A stretch of 64,000 nt of DNA, taken from Megamerina dolium (taxonomy: Eukaryota > Arthropoda > Insecta > Diptera > Megamerinidae). Positions within the stretch are counted from its first letter, which is position 1; every line of letters starts with the position of its first letter. Below the pieces are notes generated by a model. That model saw nothing but the letters and a program-made list of their open reading frames with translations. It had not been told where the DNA came from and made no database searches. This document shows positions 10,898 through 20,321 of this stretch, in pieces. The stretch covers positions 40,280,251 through 40,344,250 of the forward strand of contig OY978530.1 in assembly GCA_963854835.1 (NCBI GenBank), in the 5' to 3' direction. The position numbers were made by a program, and so were the translations under genes.

Positions 10898-11718
10898 AAC
10901 ATATTTTGGTTTTGCAACTAAGTTTTAAATTTAAAAGATACTGAATAAGTAATATTCAAATTAAGTTTTAAATTTTAAAATATAATAAATGAGTAATATT
11001 CAAACTAAAGCCTTATATAGCTACTCATAAACCAATGAAAAGATTAAATGAATTATTTCCAAACATTTTAAGATCAATTATTTTTGGATTAAGTAATTAT
11101 GGAAAAACAAATATATTACTACATAATATACTTAACACTTATTTTTTTATTATTATTATTTGTTCAAAAACATGTAATCAAGATAAATATGAATACTTAA
11201 AAAATTTGATTAATATACTTAATAAAGTATGCACTCTCAATGACTTGGTATCAAAAGATATTAAATGTTTATCAATTGAATCGCTACCATCTCCTGAAAA
11301 TGTTAAACCATATTCTGTAATAATATTTGATGATATTTCTACTGGACAACAAAATTATATTGCCAATTATTTTGCTTACGGTAGACAAAATAATATTATG
11401 TTTCTTGTTTTTATTTGTGTCAAACATATTCGAAAATACCTAGGCAATTGATTATAGATATTGCTAATTTTATAGTCTTATTCAATCAAGATAAAACTAA
11501 TACAAAACATGTATTTGATGATCATTGTAATGATATTGATTTTGATTCATTTAAAAGTATGTGTAATGAATCATGGAAAAATCAATTTAGTTTTTTGGTT
11601 ATTGATAAGAAAAAGCTACCATTGATGGAAGATATAAGAAAATGTTTGAGGATATATTTTTGTTGAAATGATTTTATAGTTTTTAAAATTTAAACCTAGT
11701 TGCAAACCAAAATATGTT
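10898..11718. repeat. 42-bp inverted repeat flanking the ATPase gene
   Basis: AACATATTTTGGTTTTGCAA... at 10898-10940 recurs in inverted orientation at 11679-11718, with about 36 of 41 positions matching by eye. Both copies adjoin palindromic hairpins. Short direct repeats ending in AGTAATATTCAAA (about 10945 and 10991) lie just upstream of the ATPase start. They could be promoter elements or traces of inversion. Confidence 0.6.
11035..11666 (+). pseudogene. Viral genome-packaging ATPase (FtsK/HerA, A32-like)
   Basis: The frame at 11035-11451 has Walker A (GLSNYGKTN, residues about 19-27) and Walker B (VIIFDDIS, about residue 100), followed by a polar residue block. A frameshift near 11415-11451 moves the rest into a second frame (QTYSKIPRQLIIDIANFIVL), which runs to 11666. 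The combined length of about 205 codons fits packaging ATPases of adintoviruses and Polintons, which pump viral DNA into the capsid. Only the single frameshift breaks the gene. The ATG at 11035 lies just before the conserved FPNILRSIIFG block and is a reasonable start. The convergent neighbour is the capsid gene. Confidence 0.8.
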
Positions 11719-11798
11719 TCCTTTGGAAACGGTTTGACAAAACGAACTTGTCTCTGAAGGAAACAGTTCACAAAGGAGACGGTTTGATTTTATCAAAC
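11716..11798. repeat. Cluster of GTT...AAC hairpins between ATPase and capsid genes
   Basis: The cluster contains the perfect hairpin GTTTCCTTTGGAAAC (11716-11730), degenerate relatives (GTCTCTGAAGGAAAC, GTTCACAAAGGAGAC) and the perfect GTTTGATTTTATCAAAC (11782-11798). The stop codon of the minus-strand capsid frame (11793-11795) lies in the last one. They could act as terminators between convergent genes or be copies of the palindromic element. Confidence 0.75.
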
Positions 11799-12830
11799 AA
11801 GCATTACTTGGATAGTTAAGGGATTATATGAATACGAATCATCACTAATAATTAGACAATGCACAATTGTATCATCTGGGAATTTTTCCGTCCATTTAAA
11901 CTCAATTTTAATATCAATAGCAGCCCCTTTAATCGCCTCATTTTGTTTACAAGTATAAATGGGAATTATTGGATATTCTTTTAAAAATGAATCATAATTT
12001 GCTAATGGTAAATTATTTTTACTAGAACCATAATAAGAATCTAGATATATGTTGTATAAGCACCAAACTTATAACGATTAAACGATAATTGCATATCATA
12101 ATTTGTATATCTACTGTAATTTTAACACGACGTTTTCTAAACTACAATGATAAAATTTACCATTATCTTTTTGAAAATTTTGATTTTTCAATGTTTGGAA
12201 TGCTATCAAAAAATATCTTGATTTAGAACTAGCTGAGGTTATATTCCAAGTATAATTATTTACTGCAGGAATAGCACTTGTACAATAATATCTCCAATTT
12301 TTAAAATACATTTCAAAGTTTGTAATTTTTCAAATATTTTTATTAATCTCTTGTTCAACTTCAATAGAAAATTTAACATGAGGCATTTTCCACATTATTT
12401 CATTAATTTTAATAGAAAAACTATGATCATTTAAACTACTATCAATAATTAAGCAATTTGAATTATTATTTGATCTAATTAATTCTAATTTTTGATTAAT
12501 TCTGAAAATAAAATGTTTGTAGTCTTGAAATAATCCCATTAATATATATAATGGAATATTAACAGAAAAATATTACCTTAATTTACAATTTGCCACCCAG
12601 CATTATTTAATGCAAGATCATTAGAAAATATGCTATTCCTTTAAATGATGTTGTTAAATGATGTTGTTCATCATTTGCAGTAATTTGTTCTCTAACAACA
12701 AGTAAACATTTATATGGTAATGTTTTTATGTCTTGATTATTAATATTTATTTTTATTGGTCTACCATGTGCATTTAAAAGAGTAGAATTGGAAGGTAAAT
12801 GTTCCTAAAAATCATAGTATTCTATACCTT
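11793..12830 (-). pseudogene. Double-jelly-roll major capsid protein (virus-derived)
   Basis: Minus-strand fragments appear in order. At about 12830-12640: HLPSNSTLLNAHGRPIKI and CLLVVREQITANDE. At 12539-12330: GLFQDYKHFIFRINQKLEL and IMWKMPHVKF. At 12311-12111: FKNWRYYCTSAIPAVNNY, SRYFLIAFQT and GKFYHCSLENV. At about 12040-11796: SYYGSSKNNLPLANYDSF, FKWTEKFPDDTIVHCLII and SYNPLTIQVMLV, then stop. I recognise this as the capsid protein that insect genome annotations often call 'double jelly roll-like'. It forms the hexameric capsomers of adintovirus/Polinton particles. Several frameshifts and stops break it, mainly near 12,560-12,620 and 12,050-12,110. Confidence 0.75.
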
Positions 12831-12989
12831 TTTTTCCGTCATTTATTTAACTAAAAATTTACTAACAATTTTAAAATAATTGAAGTCTTATCTTTAATTG
12901 CTTTATCAAATTATAAAAAAACATAATTATAATAATAATAATTAGTACCATTGAAATGTATTCATTTTGCATTATTTTATCAATTCCAT

Positions 12990-13707
12990 TTGAAATAATT
13001 AAATCTATTTTTGATAATTGATCATCATGTTCTCAAAGCGAACCCTTTCCAAAGCCATTGTGATAAAACAGATATTTATTATGAACTTCTATTTAAAAAT
13101 ATTAATTACCAATATAAGCAATATGTTCAATATCATTTGTATATGGTCCATTTCTTTTATTGGTTTTTTGAAGTTTTTTATTTAATTTTTATTTCATTTT
13201 TTTCTTCAAATATATCAGATAATTTCTTTTCTCTATATTTTTAAATAGATGTTTTACCACCTTTTTTTTTTAAGAATAAATTTATACATTTCTTCTTAAA
13301 ATTTCGTATTTCCTATTATTTTATCGGCTTCTTCGTTTTTAGGTAATTCTTGCCCTCCTCTTGTTTTTTCTGATTCTGATTCTAATTTATTTTCTAACAC
13401 TGCATATAAATCTTTTTCATTACAATATTTTCATTTTACAAATACAATACTTTACAATCATTTTACAAATACAATACTTTCCATGTTTCTGATTCAATCT
13501 CTTTTTCAGTAAAAATTTCAGCTATATATCTCATTATATTTACAGTCCTCGAATTGTATTCTGAATTATTTATTATTTCTAATATAAATTCCAATTATCT
13601 ATTTTCATCGAAATAAATTTCCTTTAAATTTTCGTAATTATTTATTTTTTTAACTTTTAGGGAATCATTATTTTTATATTTTTTAATTACAGCTTCCATT
13701 CAATAGA
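12990..13707 (-). pseudogene. Unknown viral-region gene(s), decayed
   Basis: A minus-strand start at about 13707 (MEAVIKKYKNNDSLKV) is followed by ENLKEIYFDENR and ESETWKVL. After breaks come EKDLYAVLENKLESESEKTR, then GGQELPKNEEADKII and NKRNGPYTNDIEHIAYIGN. The product is charged, Lys- and Glu-rich and without membrane segments. Near 13027-13042 a frame reads GSL-stop-EHDDQLSKID over a hairpin, a partial copy of the palindromic module. Position upstream of and in line with the capsid gene suggests a viral gene. I do not recognise the family. Confidence 0.45.
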
Positions 13708-13830
13708 TAAAAAAAAATTAATATAATAATAAATTTCATAATTTTTGACAATTGTAGAATTTCCACAATCCCATAAATTCATGTCAATTAATTATATAAC
13801 ATAATATTCATTCAGACTCAGCAAGTTTCA

Positions 13831-13928
13831 CTGAAACCAAGTGAGACTAAGTGAAACTAAGTAAGACTAAGTAAGACTAAGTGAGACTAAGTGAGACTAA
13901 GTAAGACTAAGTGAAACCAAGTGGGACT
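13831..13928. repeat. Decamer tandem array, ten units
   Basis: Ten exact-length 10-bp units of consensus GTRARACYAA run without a break. It begins next to GTTTCACTGAAAC, a palindrome, and ends 32 bp before the next plus-strand ORF. It sits between the divergently transcribed minus-strand and plus-strand viral gene blocks, so a regulatory or origin role is possible. Confidence 0.9.
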
Positions 13929-13959
13929 CTTAATATTTCTTTATTATAAATAATAAAAA

Positions 13960-14330
13960 ATGTCTGAATACTCATTAATAAGAAAAAATACCACAATGAA
14001 ACAAAAACTGTTTGTTTTACAAAATTATCCAAACCCTGAAAATTTTATTATTTGTAAATATAAACATTGGGGTGGATATAAACGCATTACATTAAAACAA
14101 TTAAAAGAAAGTAATTATCGATTTGATCCAAATTCTTCCAATAAAAATTTATTAGGAGAAAACTAGGCAAAATTATTTAGAGGTAATTTACCTATAGATT
14201 TATATATTATTGAAATAGATCAAGAAGTCAAAAATATCAACTATAATAAAGTATGAAGTGTTAATGAAGAACACAGAAGTAGTTCTTCAGGATCCCTCAT
14301 AAATAGGTATAATAAAAGTAAATAGCTGAA
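13960..14330 (+). pseudogene. Small unknown viral-region ORF
   Basis: The ATG at 13960 opens a 68-codon frame (MSEYSLIRKNTTMKQKLFVL, then IICKYKHWGGYKRITLKQLK) that ends at an in-frame TAG. The same frame continues beyond the stop (LFRGNLPIDLYIIEIDQE) to about 14,250, meets a TGA, and goes on (SVNEEHRSSSSG). The original protein was therefore longer, about 110-120 residues. It is the first plus-strand gene after the decamer array. Function unknown. Confidence 0.5.
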
Positions 14331-14529
14331 GAAATTAAAAAATATGAAAAAGAGATAGAAAAATTAAATATTAATTCAAAATTAATCACTGGTGAAAATC
14401 CTATAGAACATTATGAAAGTAAATAAAAAAATATGGCTTTAATTAATCATTAACAAAATAAAATATCAAGTTTATAAAAAAAGTTAAATCTTGAAAATTA
14501 AAATATATTAATTTAATAAGTTCAAGTTA

Positions 14530-15253
14530 ATGGTTCGATATTATGGTAAATATATTATAAACAATCTTATAAATAATCTTCAATTTGAATTTCATATCCC
14601 TGGTTATAACTGTTTAGGTCCTGGTACTAATTTACACTTGAAAGAAGAACAGGGTATTCAACTAATTAATAAATTAGATGAAGCTGCTAAAGAACATGAT
14701 ATAGCATATTCAAAAAATACTGATTTAAATAAAAGACACGAAGCTGACAAGATTTTGGAAGATAAAGCATGGTCTCTTGACCATTTTAGCAAAATATGCT
14801 AGTTTATCAGAAAAAGTAAATGGAAAAATTTGGAAGGTATATTAAATATCCAATATCTCTAAATGAAAGAAAAATAAAAAGAAAAAGAAAAGAAATATAT
14901 CTATAAAATTAGAACCAATTCAATTAGAAAGAACAAAAGTAAGTGTAATGAATGAAACATATTTACCGATAACTGGAAAACAAATTAAATCTATTAAAAA
15001 ATATCTAAGTAATAATATAATTGATTTAAAATTATCTAAGTCCCTATTGCAAAGTTTTAATAATGAAAAGATTGGTGGGTTTTTACCAGCATTAGTACCG
15101 CTTATTTCAACAATAGGAGCTAATAATGATAAAAAGACTAATGATAAATTACTAGAAGAAAAAATTCGTCATAATAAAGCATTAGATGAACAACATGTAA
15201 AAAATGGTAATGGATTCTTCTTAAAAAATCTGGTAATGGTCTACTACTTAAAA
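14530..15253 (+). pseudogene. Minor capsid protein with phospholipase A2 domain (virus-derived)
   Basis: Residues about 29-80 of the frame starting at 14530 hold the parvovirus-type secreted PLA2 signature. The Ca2+-binding loop is YNCLGPGTNLHL and the catalytic His-Asp is in DEAAKEHDIAYS. A frameshift near 14,780-14,810 breaks the gene. The next frame (14948-15262) holds the rest, with LPITGKQIKSIKKYL, the hydrophobic GGFLPALVPLIST segment, and a Gly-Asn-Gly end. In related viruses this virion protein helps breach the endosomal membrane. The segments on both sides of the shift are collinear with such minor capsid proteins. Confidence 0.8.
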
Positions 15254-15269
15254 AGAATTTGAGTTTGGG

Positions 15270-15617
15270 TTGATTCCTATTAAACCATTAAGTAATTATG
15301 ATTTTAAAAAATATGCTAGAAAATTCAATATTTCAAATTTTAAAGGTGTTTTTTTGAAAGATAAATTACCAAAAAAGATAAAAGATATAGAATGTGGAAT
15401 AATAAATTTAGATAATAATGGTGGTAATGGTACTCATTGGGTAGCATATAAGAATAATAATAATTATATTGTATATTATGATTCATTTGCTTTAAATAAA
15501 TTACCTATATTGGCTGAAAAATATTTTAAAACTAATGAAAATATAATTATCTTTAATAATAATATTGATCAAGAAATAAATGAAATTATATGTGGTTATC
15601 TTTGTTTAAAATTTTGA
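15270..15617 (+). pseudogene. Adenain-like cysteine protease (virus-derived)
   Basis: A single frame of 115 codons has a conserved N-terminal block (IKPLSNYDFKKYARKF), His in NGTHWVAY (about residue 54), the acidic block in YIVYYDSFAL, and Cys in IICGYLCLKF near the end. These match the His-Asp/Glu-Cys triad of the adenovirus-type protease that matures capsid proteins. No ATG opens the frame and the C-terminus is cut by TGA. The active-site residues are all present. It follows the PLA2 capsid gene directly. Confidence 0.85.
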
Positions 15618-15654
15618 ATAAAATTCTATAGCTTCTTTTGTAAACAAATTATTC

Positions 15655-15963
15655 AACATAATACATTAGTTTCATCAGATTTACCATTAAATATTATAAA
15701 TGTTAATTCAATTAGAATAAAATGTAATATTGCATCTGGTAGTTATGAGAATAATAGACAAACAAATATTATTCATGAATTTTTTATTGATGATAAACCA
15801 GGTGAAAAAATAAATGAGATACCAAAAAATTTAAGAAACCATTCTATAAATACAAATACGATTACAAATATATATATTCAAATCGTTGATCAAGACAGTA
15901 ATTAAATTGATTTTAAAAATGAAAATATTAGTACTAGATTAAACGTTCGTGAAGTGAACTGAT
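15655..15963 (+). pseudogene. Possible penton-like minor capsid protein fragment
   Basis: One frame runs NTLVSSDLPLNIINVNSIRI, then IASGSYENN and IIHEFFIDDKPGEKI, then ITNIYIQIVDQDS. A TAA stop is followed by DFKNENISTRLNV. The beta-rich, Asn-rich pattern and the place after the protease suggest the C-terminal part of a single-jelly-roll penton or similar virion protein of Polinton-like viruses. This is from family resemblance only. The frame ends over the hairpin GTTCGTGAAGTGAAC (15944-15958). Confidence 0.4.
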
Positions 15964-16097
15964 AAGTTATTAGACAGATGATTCATTATAAACTTATTAA
16001 AAAAAAATAAATAATTAAAAAACATTTTTGGTTATAAATCTAAAAAATAAAAATGTGAGAAGTTCAAGATCAACCAATCAACTTAATAATGAAAATA

Positions 16098-16607
16098 TTA
16101 GGTGTAGTTAAAGAAAATCCACTACTTGGATGGCTTTAGTAATCTGAATCTCGCATTGTATAAGTGCATTCGGGTTACGCTAGATTGCGTTAGAAAGATA
16201 GGATTTCGTCCTTTTGTGATTGCTTGACTCAGTATTGTTTGCGCACTCGTCAAAGATGGACAACAGTAAAGAGAAAATACTCCATATTTTACAGTTTTTC
16301 TTAGACAAAGGCGAAAACGTAAGCCACACTGCTGAAAATCTGAACAGTGTTTATGATCCTGATACTGTAACAGCCAATCACGTGCAATTTTTTTTCGTCG
16401 ATTCCGTTCCGGTAATTTTGATATCAAAGATGCAAGGCCAATTGTCGAAAATATCGATAAAATAATGGAAATCATCGAGTCTGACCGTCATGTAAGCACT
16501 GTTGCCGAGGAGCTAAACATTGCACAAAAAAACCGTTTGGAACCATTTAAATAAATAAAACCTTCAATTTAATGCAAAAATAATGGATTTGCTTTTACTA
16601 CACCTAA
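16098..16607 (+). mobile_element. Mariner deletion derivative with TA target duplication
   Basis: The inverted ends TTAGGTGTAGTTAAAGAAAA (16098) and its complement ending CTACACCTAA (16607) are flanked by TA at 16096-16097 and 16608-16609. The interior keeps only the N-terminal part of a mariner transposase (from ATG 16256: MDNSKEKILHILQFFLDKG, then VENIDKIMEIIESDRHVS). This includes the paired helix-turn-helix region that binds the ends. The catalytic domain is deleted. The 510-bp insert separates the penton-like fragment from the zinc-finger ORF. Confidence 0.9.
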
Positions 16608-16614
16608 TATTAAT

Positions 16615-17361
16615 AAAAAATTATGTTACAAATTTATAAATGGTGAAAAAATATGTTTATCAATTAGAAATAGTAAAAAAATTTGTATAAAATGTTTACA
16701 AAAAAAGGATTTATTAGAGTTTATTTCAAGTTATTGTAAACAGTGTTACATAGAATATTATTAGCCGCATTCTTTTGTAACCGAGTTGCAAAAGAACACC
16801 AACTCGCATTTAATTTCCCCTTTACTTGAATATAATTTGCCTTTAGTTACTTAGCAACGCTGGTGGTATATATGGTTGTTCGTGAAATTTATAAACGAAA
16901 TAAAAACAAAAAAGAAACAATTTTGCGGAATCAGTGGAAAATATATTCGTTTATTTAAAATGAATTTTTATTTGCACTTGTTTTATTTTGCTTATTTTTG
17001 TTTATATTTACAATAATTTGACGTGTTGTTGAAATTTCCCAAGCACATTCCAGTAGTCTATTCACAATAGTGCTGTTTTTTTTACTTTCCAACACTATAA
17101 ATCAGGTCGATTAAAATATAAGCAACTTCAATTGAACTCGGTTAAAATAGACGATGTCGCTTATTTTTGTTGTTGCTTTGCATGCAGTTCGGCAAATAAG
17201 TCAGTGTTCTTTTGCAACTCGCGTGCAAAAGAATGCGGCTATTATAAAGTGTATTCAAAAATTATATTATGTAAATGTGGAAGAACTTATTCTAAAGAGA
17301 ATAAGATCTCACATTATCGTTCTGGATTTCATCAAAAATATTTTAATATGAGTAATAATTA
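16615..17361 (+). pseudogene. Zinc-binding viral ORF, split by a MITE
   Basis: Before the MITE one frame reads FINGEKICLSIRNSKKICIK, then CLQKKDLLEFISSYCKQCYI. After it, the frame reads VYSKIILCKCGRTYSKENK and HYRSGFHQKYF, stopping at 17359-17361. C-x2-C pairs and the final CxC...H...H cluster suggest a small zinc-ribbon or zinc-finger protein of about 85 residues. Similar small ORFs precede the polymerase in related insect elements as far as I recall. Removing the MITE and its duplicated target would leave the two parts in line. Confidence 0.55.
16764..17239. mobile_element. hAT-like MITE, about 37-bp TIRs, 8-bp TSD
   Basis: The ends GCCGCATTCTTTTGTAACCG... (16764) and ...GCAAAAGAATGCGGC (17239) are inverted repeats over about 37 bp with four or so mismatches. 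Flanks TATTATTA (16756-16763) and TATTATAA (17240-17247) are an 8-bp duplication with one difference, which is the size made by hAT transposases. The 476-bp interior has no transposase. Confidence 0.85.
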
Positions 17362-17469
17362 AACAGTAAGAACTCTTTTGAAATACATCCCATTTTTATA
17401 TTTTTATAGCTTTTTTTATATTTAGAAATATATTGAAGAATTTTTTTTTTATAATAAATAAAGAAAAGT

Positions 17470-19806
17470 AAATCCAATTAATATTAAAGAATTAAAAACA
17501 AAAACTTTAAAAAATTTTAAACAATATGTTAAAGAAAATTAACATATTTTTTCAGTTCCGCAATACTGGTATAACAAAAATAAAAATGGCTTATTAGGAT
17601 TAGTAAAAACAGAAGCTAAAAAATATAACAAAAAATTATTTTAGATATCTTTCAAAATTTTGATGATAATGATTTTAATTTTGATTATATAGTTACGGAT
17701 AATTTATATGAAAATGGTGAATTACAAGAAGGAAGATATGGTAATTAGTGCAGATATTGAATTAAAAAATAATGAAAAATTTGATATTAGATCACATCTA
17801 AATTTATTAAAGAACAAATGTTATCCTTACTTTGAAAATGGTATTAAAAAATATAATAATTTTAAAGTGGCTATTGCTACAGAAGTTATTTTATTAAATA
17901 AGCATAACAAAAATGTCTTTTTGGTATAGGTCTAAGACACATGACATTAATAAATTGAATTTTAAAGAGAAATTTTATATCATGACTGATGAACTATGTA
18001 ACAGTTTTTATGGAATTAATGAAGAAGGAAGTGGATGGGAGTTTGTAAATAGTAATAGCAAAAACAATTATTTCGAGAGATAAAAGTCTGCCTATTTCAG
18101 GTGGATCATATATTTATTCACGAATAAAATTTCTATAAATATTAAGAATGATGACAACTATTGTGTGTTATATTGTATCTTATATTCTTTACACCAAAAT
18201 GAAATAACTAAAGACCCACAAAGATTAACTAAATATAAAAAATATCTTGAAGATTTGCAAATGATGAACAATTTAAAAACTTAAATAAACTTATCCATTT
18301 GAAGTTAATAAAGCAAATGTTAAGAAATTAGAAGACTATTTTGATATTACAATGAACTTTTGAAGAAAAAGATATATTTAAACAAATTCAATTATTATAT
18401 AAGAGTAAATCTTTACTCTTTTTATATTTAGAAGATACAAATAAATCTCATGTTATAGTTATTAAAAATTTTTCAGGATTTCTTAGATTCACCATCAAAA
18501 TGAGCATCTACATATTTGTTATAAACGTTTTAAGAAATGTAAATCTTTAAATGAATTAGAAGTACATAAAAAAATATGTTATACATTAAAATATGATATT
18601 GACATATTTCAATATACAGAGTTACCTAAAGAAGGTCAAAACATTTTAGAATATAAAACTAATGGTGCAAAATCATTTCATCCATATGTTTTATATGCTG
18701 ATTTCGAATCTACTCTCAAAAAGATTAATCAAAAGAAATCAGAAAAATATGAGACAATATTACTGTTATTATATTTCTGAAGAAAATGGTTCGCTTCACG
18801 AACATGTTGACAGAGTCAACCGTTCACTTTGTGAACATAAGAAAAAGTATTTTTCAGCAGTAAAACCTAAAAAGGGTTTAATTAAAGTATTTTTTGATCA
18901 TATATTACAACATGCTAAAGAATATAATAAAATCATAAAAACAGATGTTGGAATCATTCAAGATAGGGAATCAATATTAATAAAATTTGACAATACTAAA
19001 AACTGTTAAATACGTAATATTGAGTTTAACGAATTAAATAAAAAGTGTTGGGATAACTCTTAATATAACTGATCACTTAACTGTTAAATATAGAATGGAA
19101 TTATGTAATAAGTGTAATCTAAATTTGAAAATGCCTAAACTTTTACCAATTGTAATTCATAATTTAAAAGGTTATGATTCTAAATTATTTTTAAAATATT
19201 TAGATTCTGTTTATCCAAAAACAGAAACTAATCTAATAGCTACAAGTACAGAAAAATTTAGACAAATTAGAACGAAAGTAATAGTAGTTGAAATTAAATA
19301 CTTAAAATGTAAAAATAATGATTGAAAATATGGATACAATAAAGTAGCAAGGAAAGAATGTTATAAATGTAAGTCAGTAACTTGGAATTGGAAGTGGTAA
19401 AAGAAACTATAGAATTAAGATTCATAGATTCTAAGGAATTTATTAATACGTCTTTAGATAAAGCAATTAAAAATTTATTAGATATTAAAAATGTATGTTG
19501 TATTAAATGCAAAAAAATTAGAAGCTTTGTTTATCCATCTTATAAAGTGATTAATGGTAAATCATTGCTAGTAAGTGTTCATCATGTAGTACTAGAAATA
19601 TAAAACGTATTAATATTGATAATCTTAAAAACTATACCAATATTTTTAAAGATATATCTGAAGAAAATAAATGTTATTTCCTTAAAAAGGTGTTTATCCA
19701 TATGAATTTATTGATGATGATGAAAAATTAAATATAACAGAATTTCCTCAATATGAAGATTTTTACTCAAAATTAAATGGTAATATTAGTAAAAAAAAGA
19801 TTATAA
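17470..19806 (+). pseudogene. Protein-primed DNA polymerase B, N-terminal half (virus-derived)
   Basis: Fragments in several plus-strand frames follow the order of Polinton/adintovirus PolB. These are SISINIKNDDN-like INIKNDDNYCVLYCILYSLH (near 18140), a Cys/His block (CYKRFKKC, near 18520), and ExoI in HPYVLYADFES (18680-18710). ExoII follows in VIHNLKGYDSKLFLK (near 19157), then LRFIDSKEFINTSLDKA (19409) and CYFLKKG/VYPYEFIDD (near 19670). The exonuclease proofreads and the polymerase copies the viral genome from a protein primer. At least eight frameshifts or stops are present. A BEL/Pao element interrupts it after 19811. Confidence 0.88.
18786..18839 (+). repeat. Triple palindromic module inside the polymerase frame
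   Basis: There are three consecutive 15-nt perfect hairpins: GTTCGCTTCACGAAC (18789-18803), GTTGACAGAGTCAAC (18806-18820) and GTTCACTTTGTGAAC (18822-18836). The first keeps a 5-bp stem. The stretch is read in the polymerase frame as NGSLHEHVDRVNRSLCEH, between the ExoI and ExoII blocks, and keeps the frame open. A module of the same length and frame lies in the integrase gene. Confidence 0.9.
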
Positions 19807-19811
19807 ATTTG

Positions 19812-20303
19812 TGTCTACGCCAGAAACCGTGTGTCGCGCACTGCCCGCCCAAACTTAGCAACCCTAATCTAATTCTATTTGTCCTGCTATTTTTCGCTCT
19901 AATTCTCCCTCTTTCTCTCACTGCCATACTCTCTTTTCTTTTACTTTATCTCATCACTTTCCACTTTAACTATTTTAGTGTTGATAAAACTCCCTCGACA
20001 CAAGTACGTGTTTCCCGACTAATTAAATTGGAAAATAAATAAAACTAATTTTCTCGAGCAGTGTGCGACCCCTTTTTCCCTTACATTTATTTTATTTAAA
20101 CATATCATACGATATATATTTAATATACACTTACTATTTAAACATAGAAGTAAAATAAAGATAAAACATTTGTGACAGTGCGAAAAGAAGTGTTTTGTGT
20201 TGCAACAATATCATCAGCCGAGACCTAGAGCAACGTTTTTTAAGGCAAGTGCGCCACATCGCAGCAAGCCCACCGGCATTCCCGCTCGCTCCCCGCTGAA
20301 ACA
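19812..20303 (+). repeat. 5' LTR of the BEL/Pao element (492 bp)
   Basis: It starts TGTCTACGCCAG and ends CCCCGCTGAAACA, immediately before the primer site. An AATAAA signal lies near 20034. It shares only short blocks with the 3' LTR: the first 12 bases, CGCGCACT, an AAGGCAAGTG block and GCTGAAACA. Confidence 0.88.
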
Positions 20304-20304
20304 T

Positions 20305-20321
20305 TGGTCCTTCGAGCCGGA
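20305..20321 (+). promoter_or_regulatory. Primer binding site, complementary to tRNA-Tyr
   Basis: TGGTCCTTCGAGCCGGA begins two bases after the LTR. Its complement TCCGGCTCGAAGGACCA matches the 3' end of insect tRNA-Tyr plus CCA as I recall it. Minus-strand DNA synthesis would start here. Confidence 0.8.

Larger units (their letters stand above)
10061..10925 (-). pseudogene. Retroviral-type integrase, C-terminal domain (virus-derived)
   Basis: The minus-strand frame from about 10,890 to 10,603 reads FKIGDKVV, then KVRIQSHKKQFENKYKNNWT, then YEIFFISKI and EPILGKFCTEELQK. That order is characteristic of the chromo/SH3-like tail of Polinton and adintovirus rve integrases. A run of T has expanded in frame to several Phe within GDKV...DKVRI. 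One TAA stop lies before the last block. A non-LTR fragment (10084-10601) sits at the end of the gene. The catalytic DDE core is not visible upstream, where a palindromic module and AT-rich sequence occur. Such integrases insert the viral genome into the host chromosome. Confidence 0.7.

Noticed and set aside
13831..13928. CRISPR array
   Set aside because: The units are directly adjacent decamers with no spacers, in a eukaryotic setting.
9600..16020. Use of TGA as a sense codon in the viral genes
   Set aside because: Several frames are broken only by TGA, but TGG is used at conserved Trp sites, and TAA and TAG stops and frameshifts also occur. Decay by G-to-A change explains it better.
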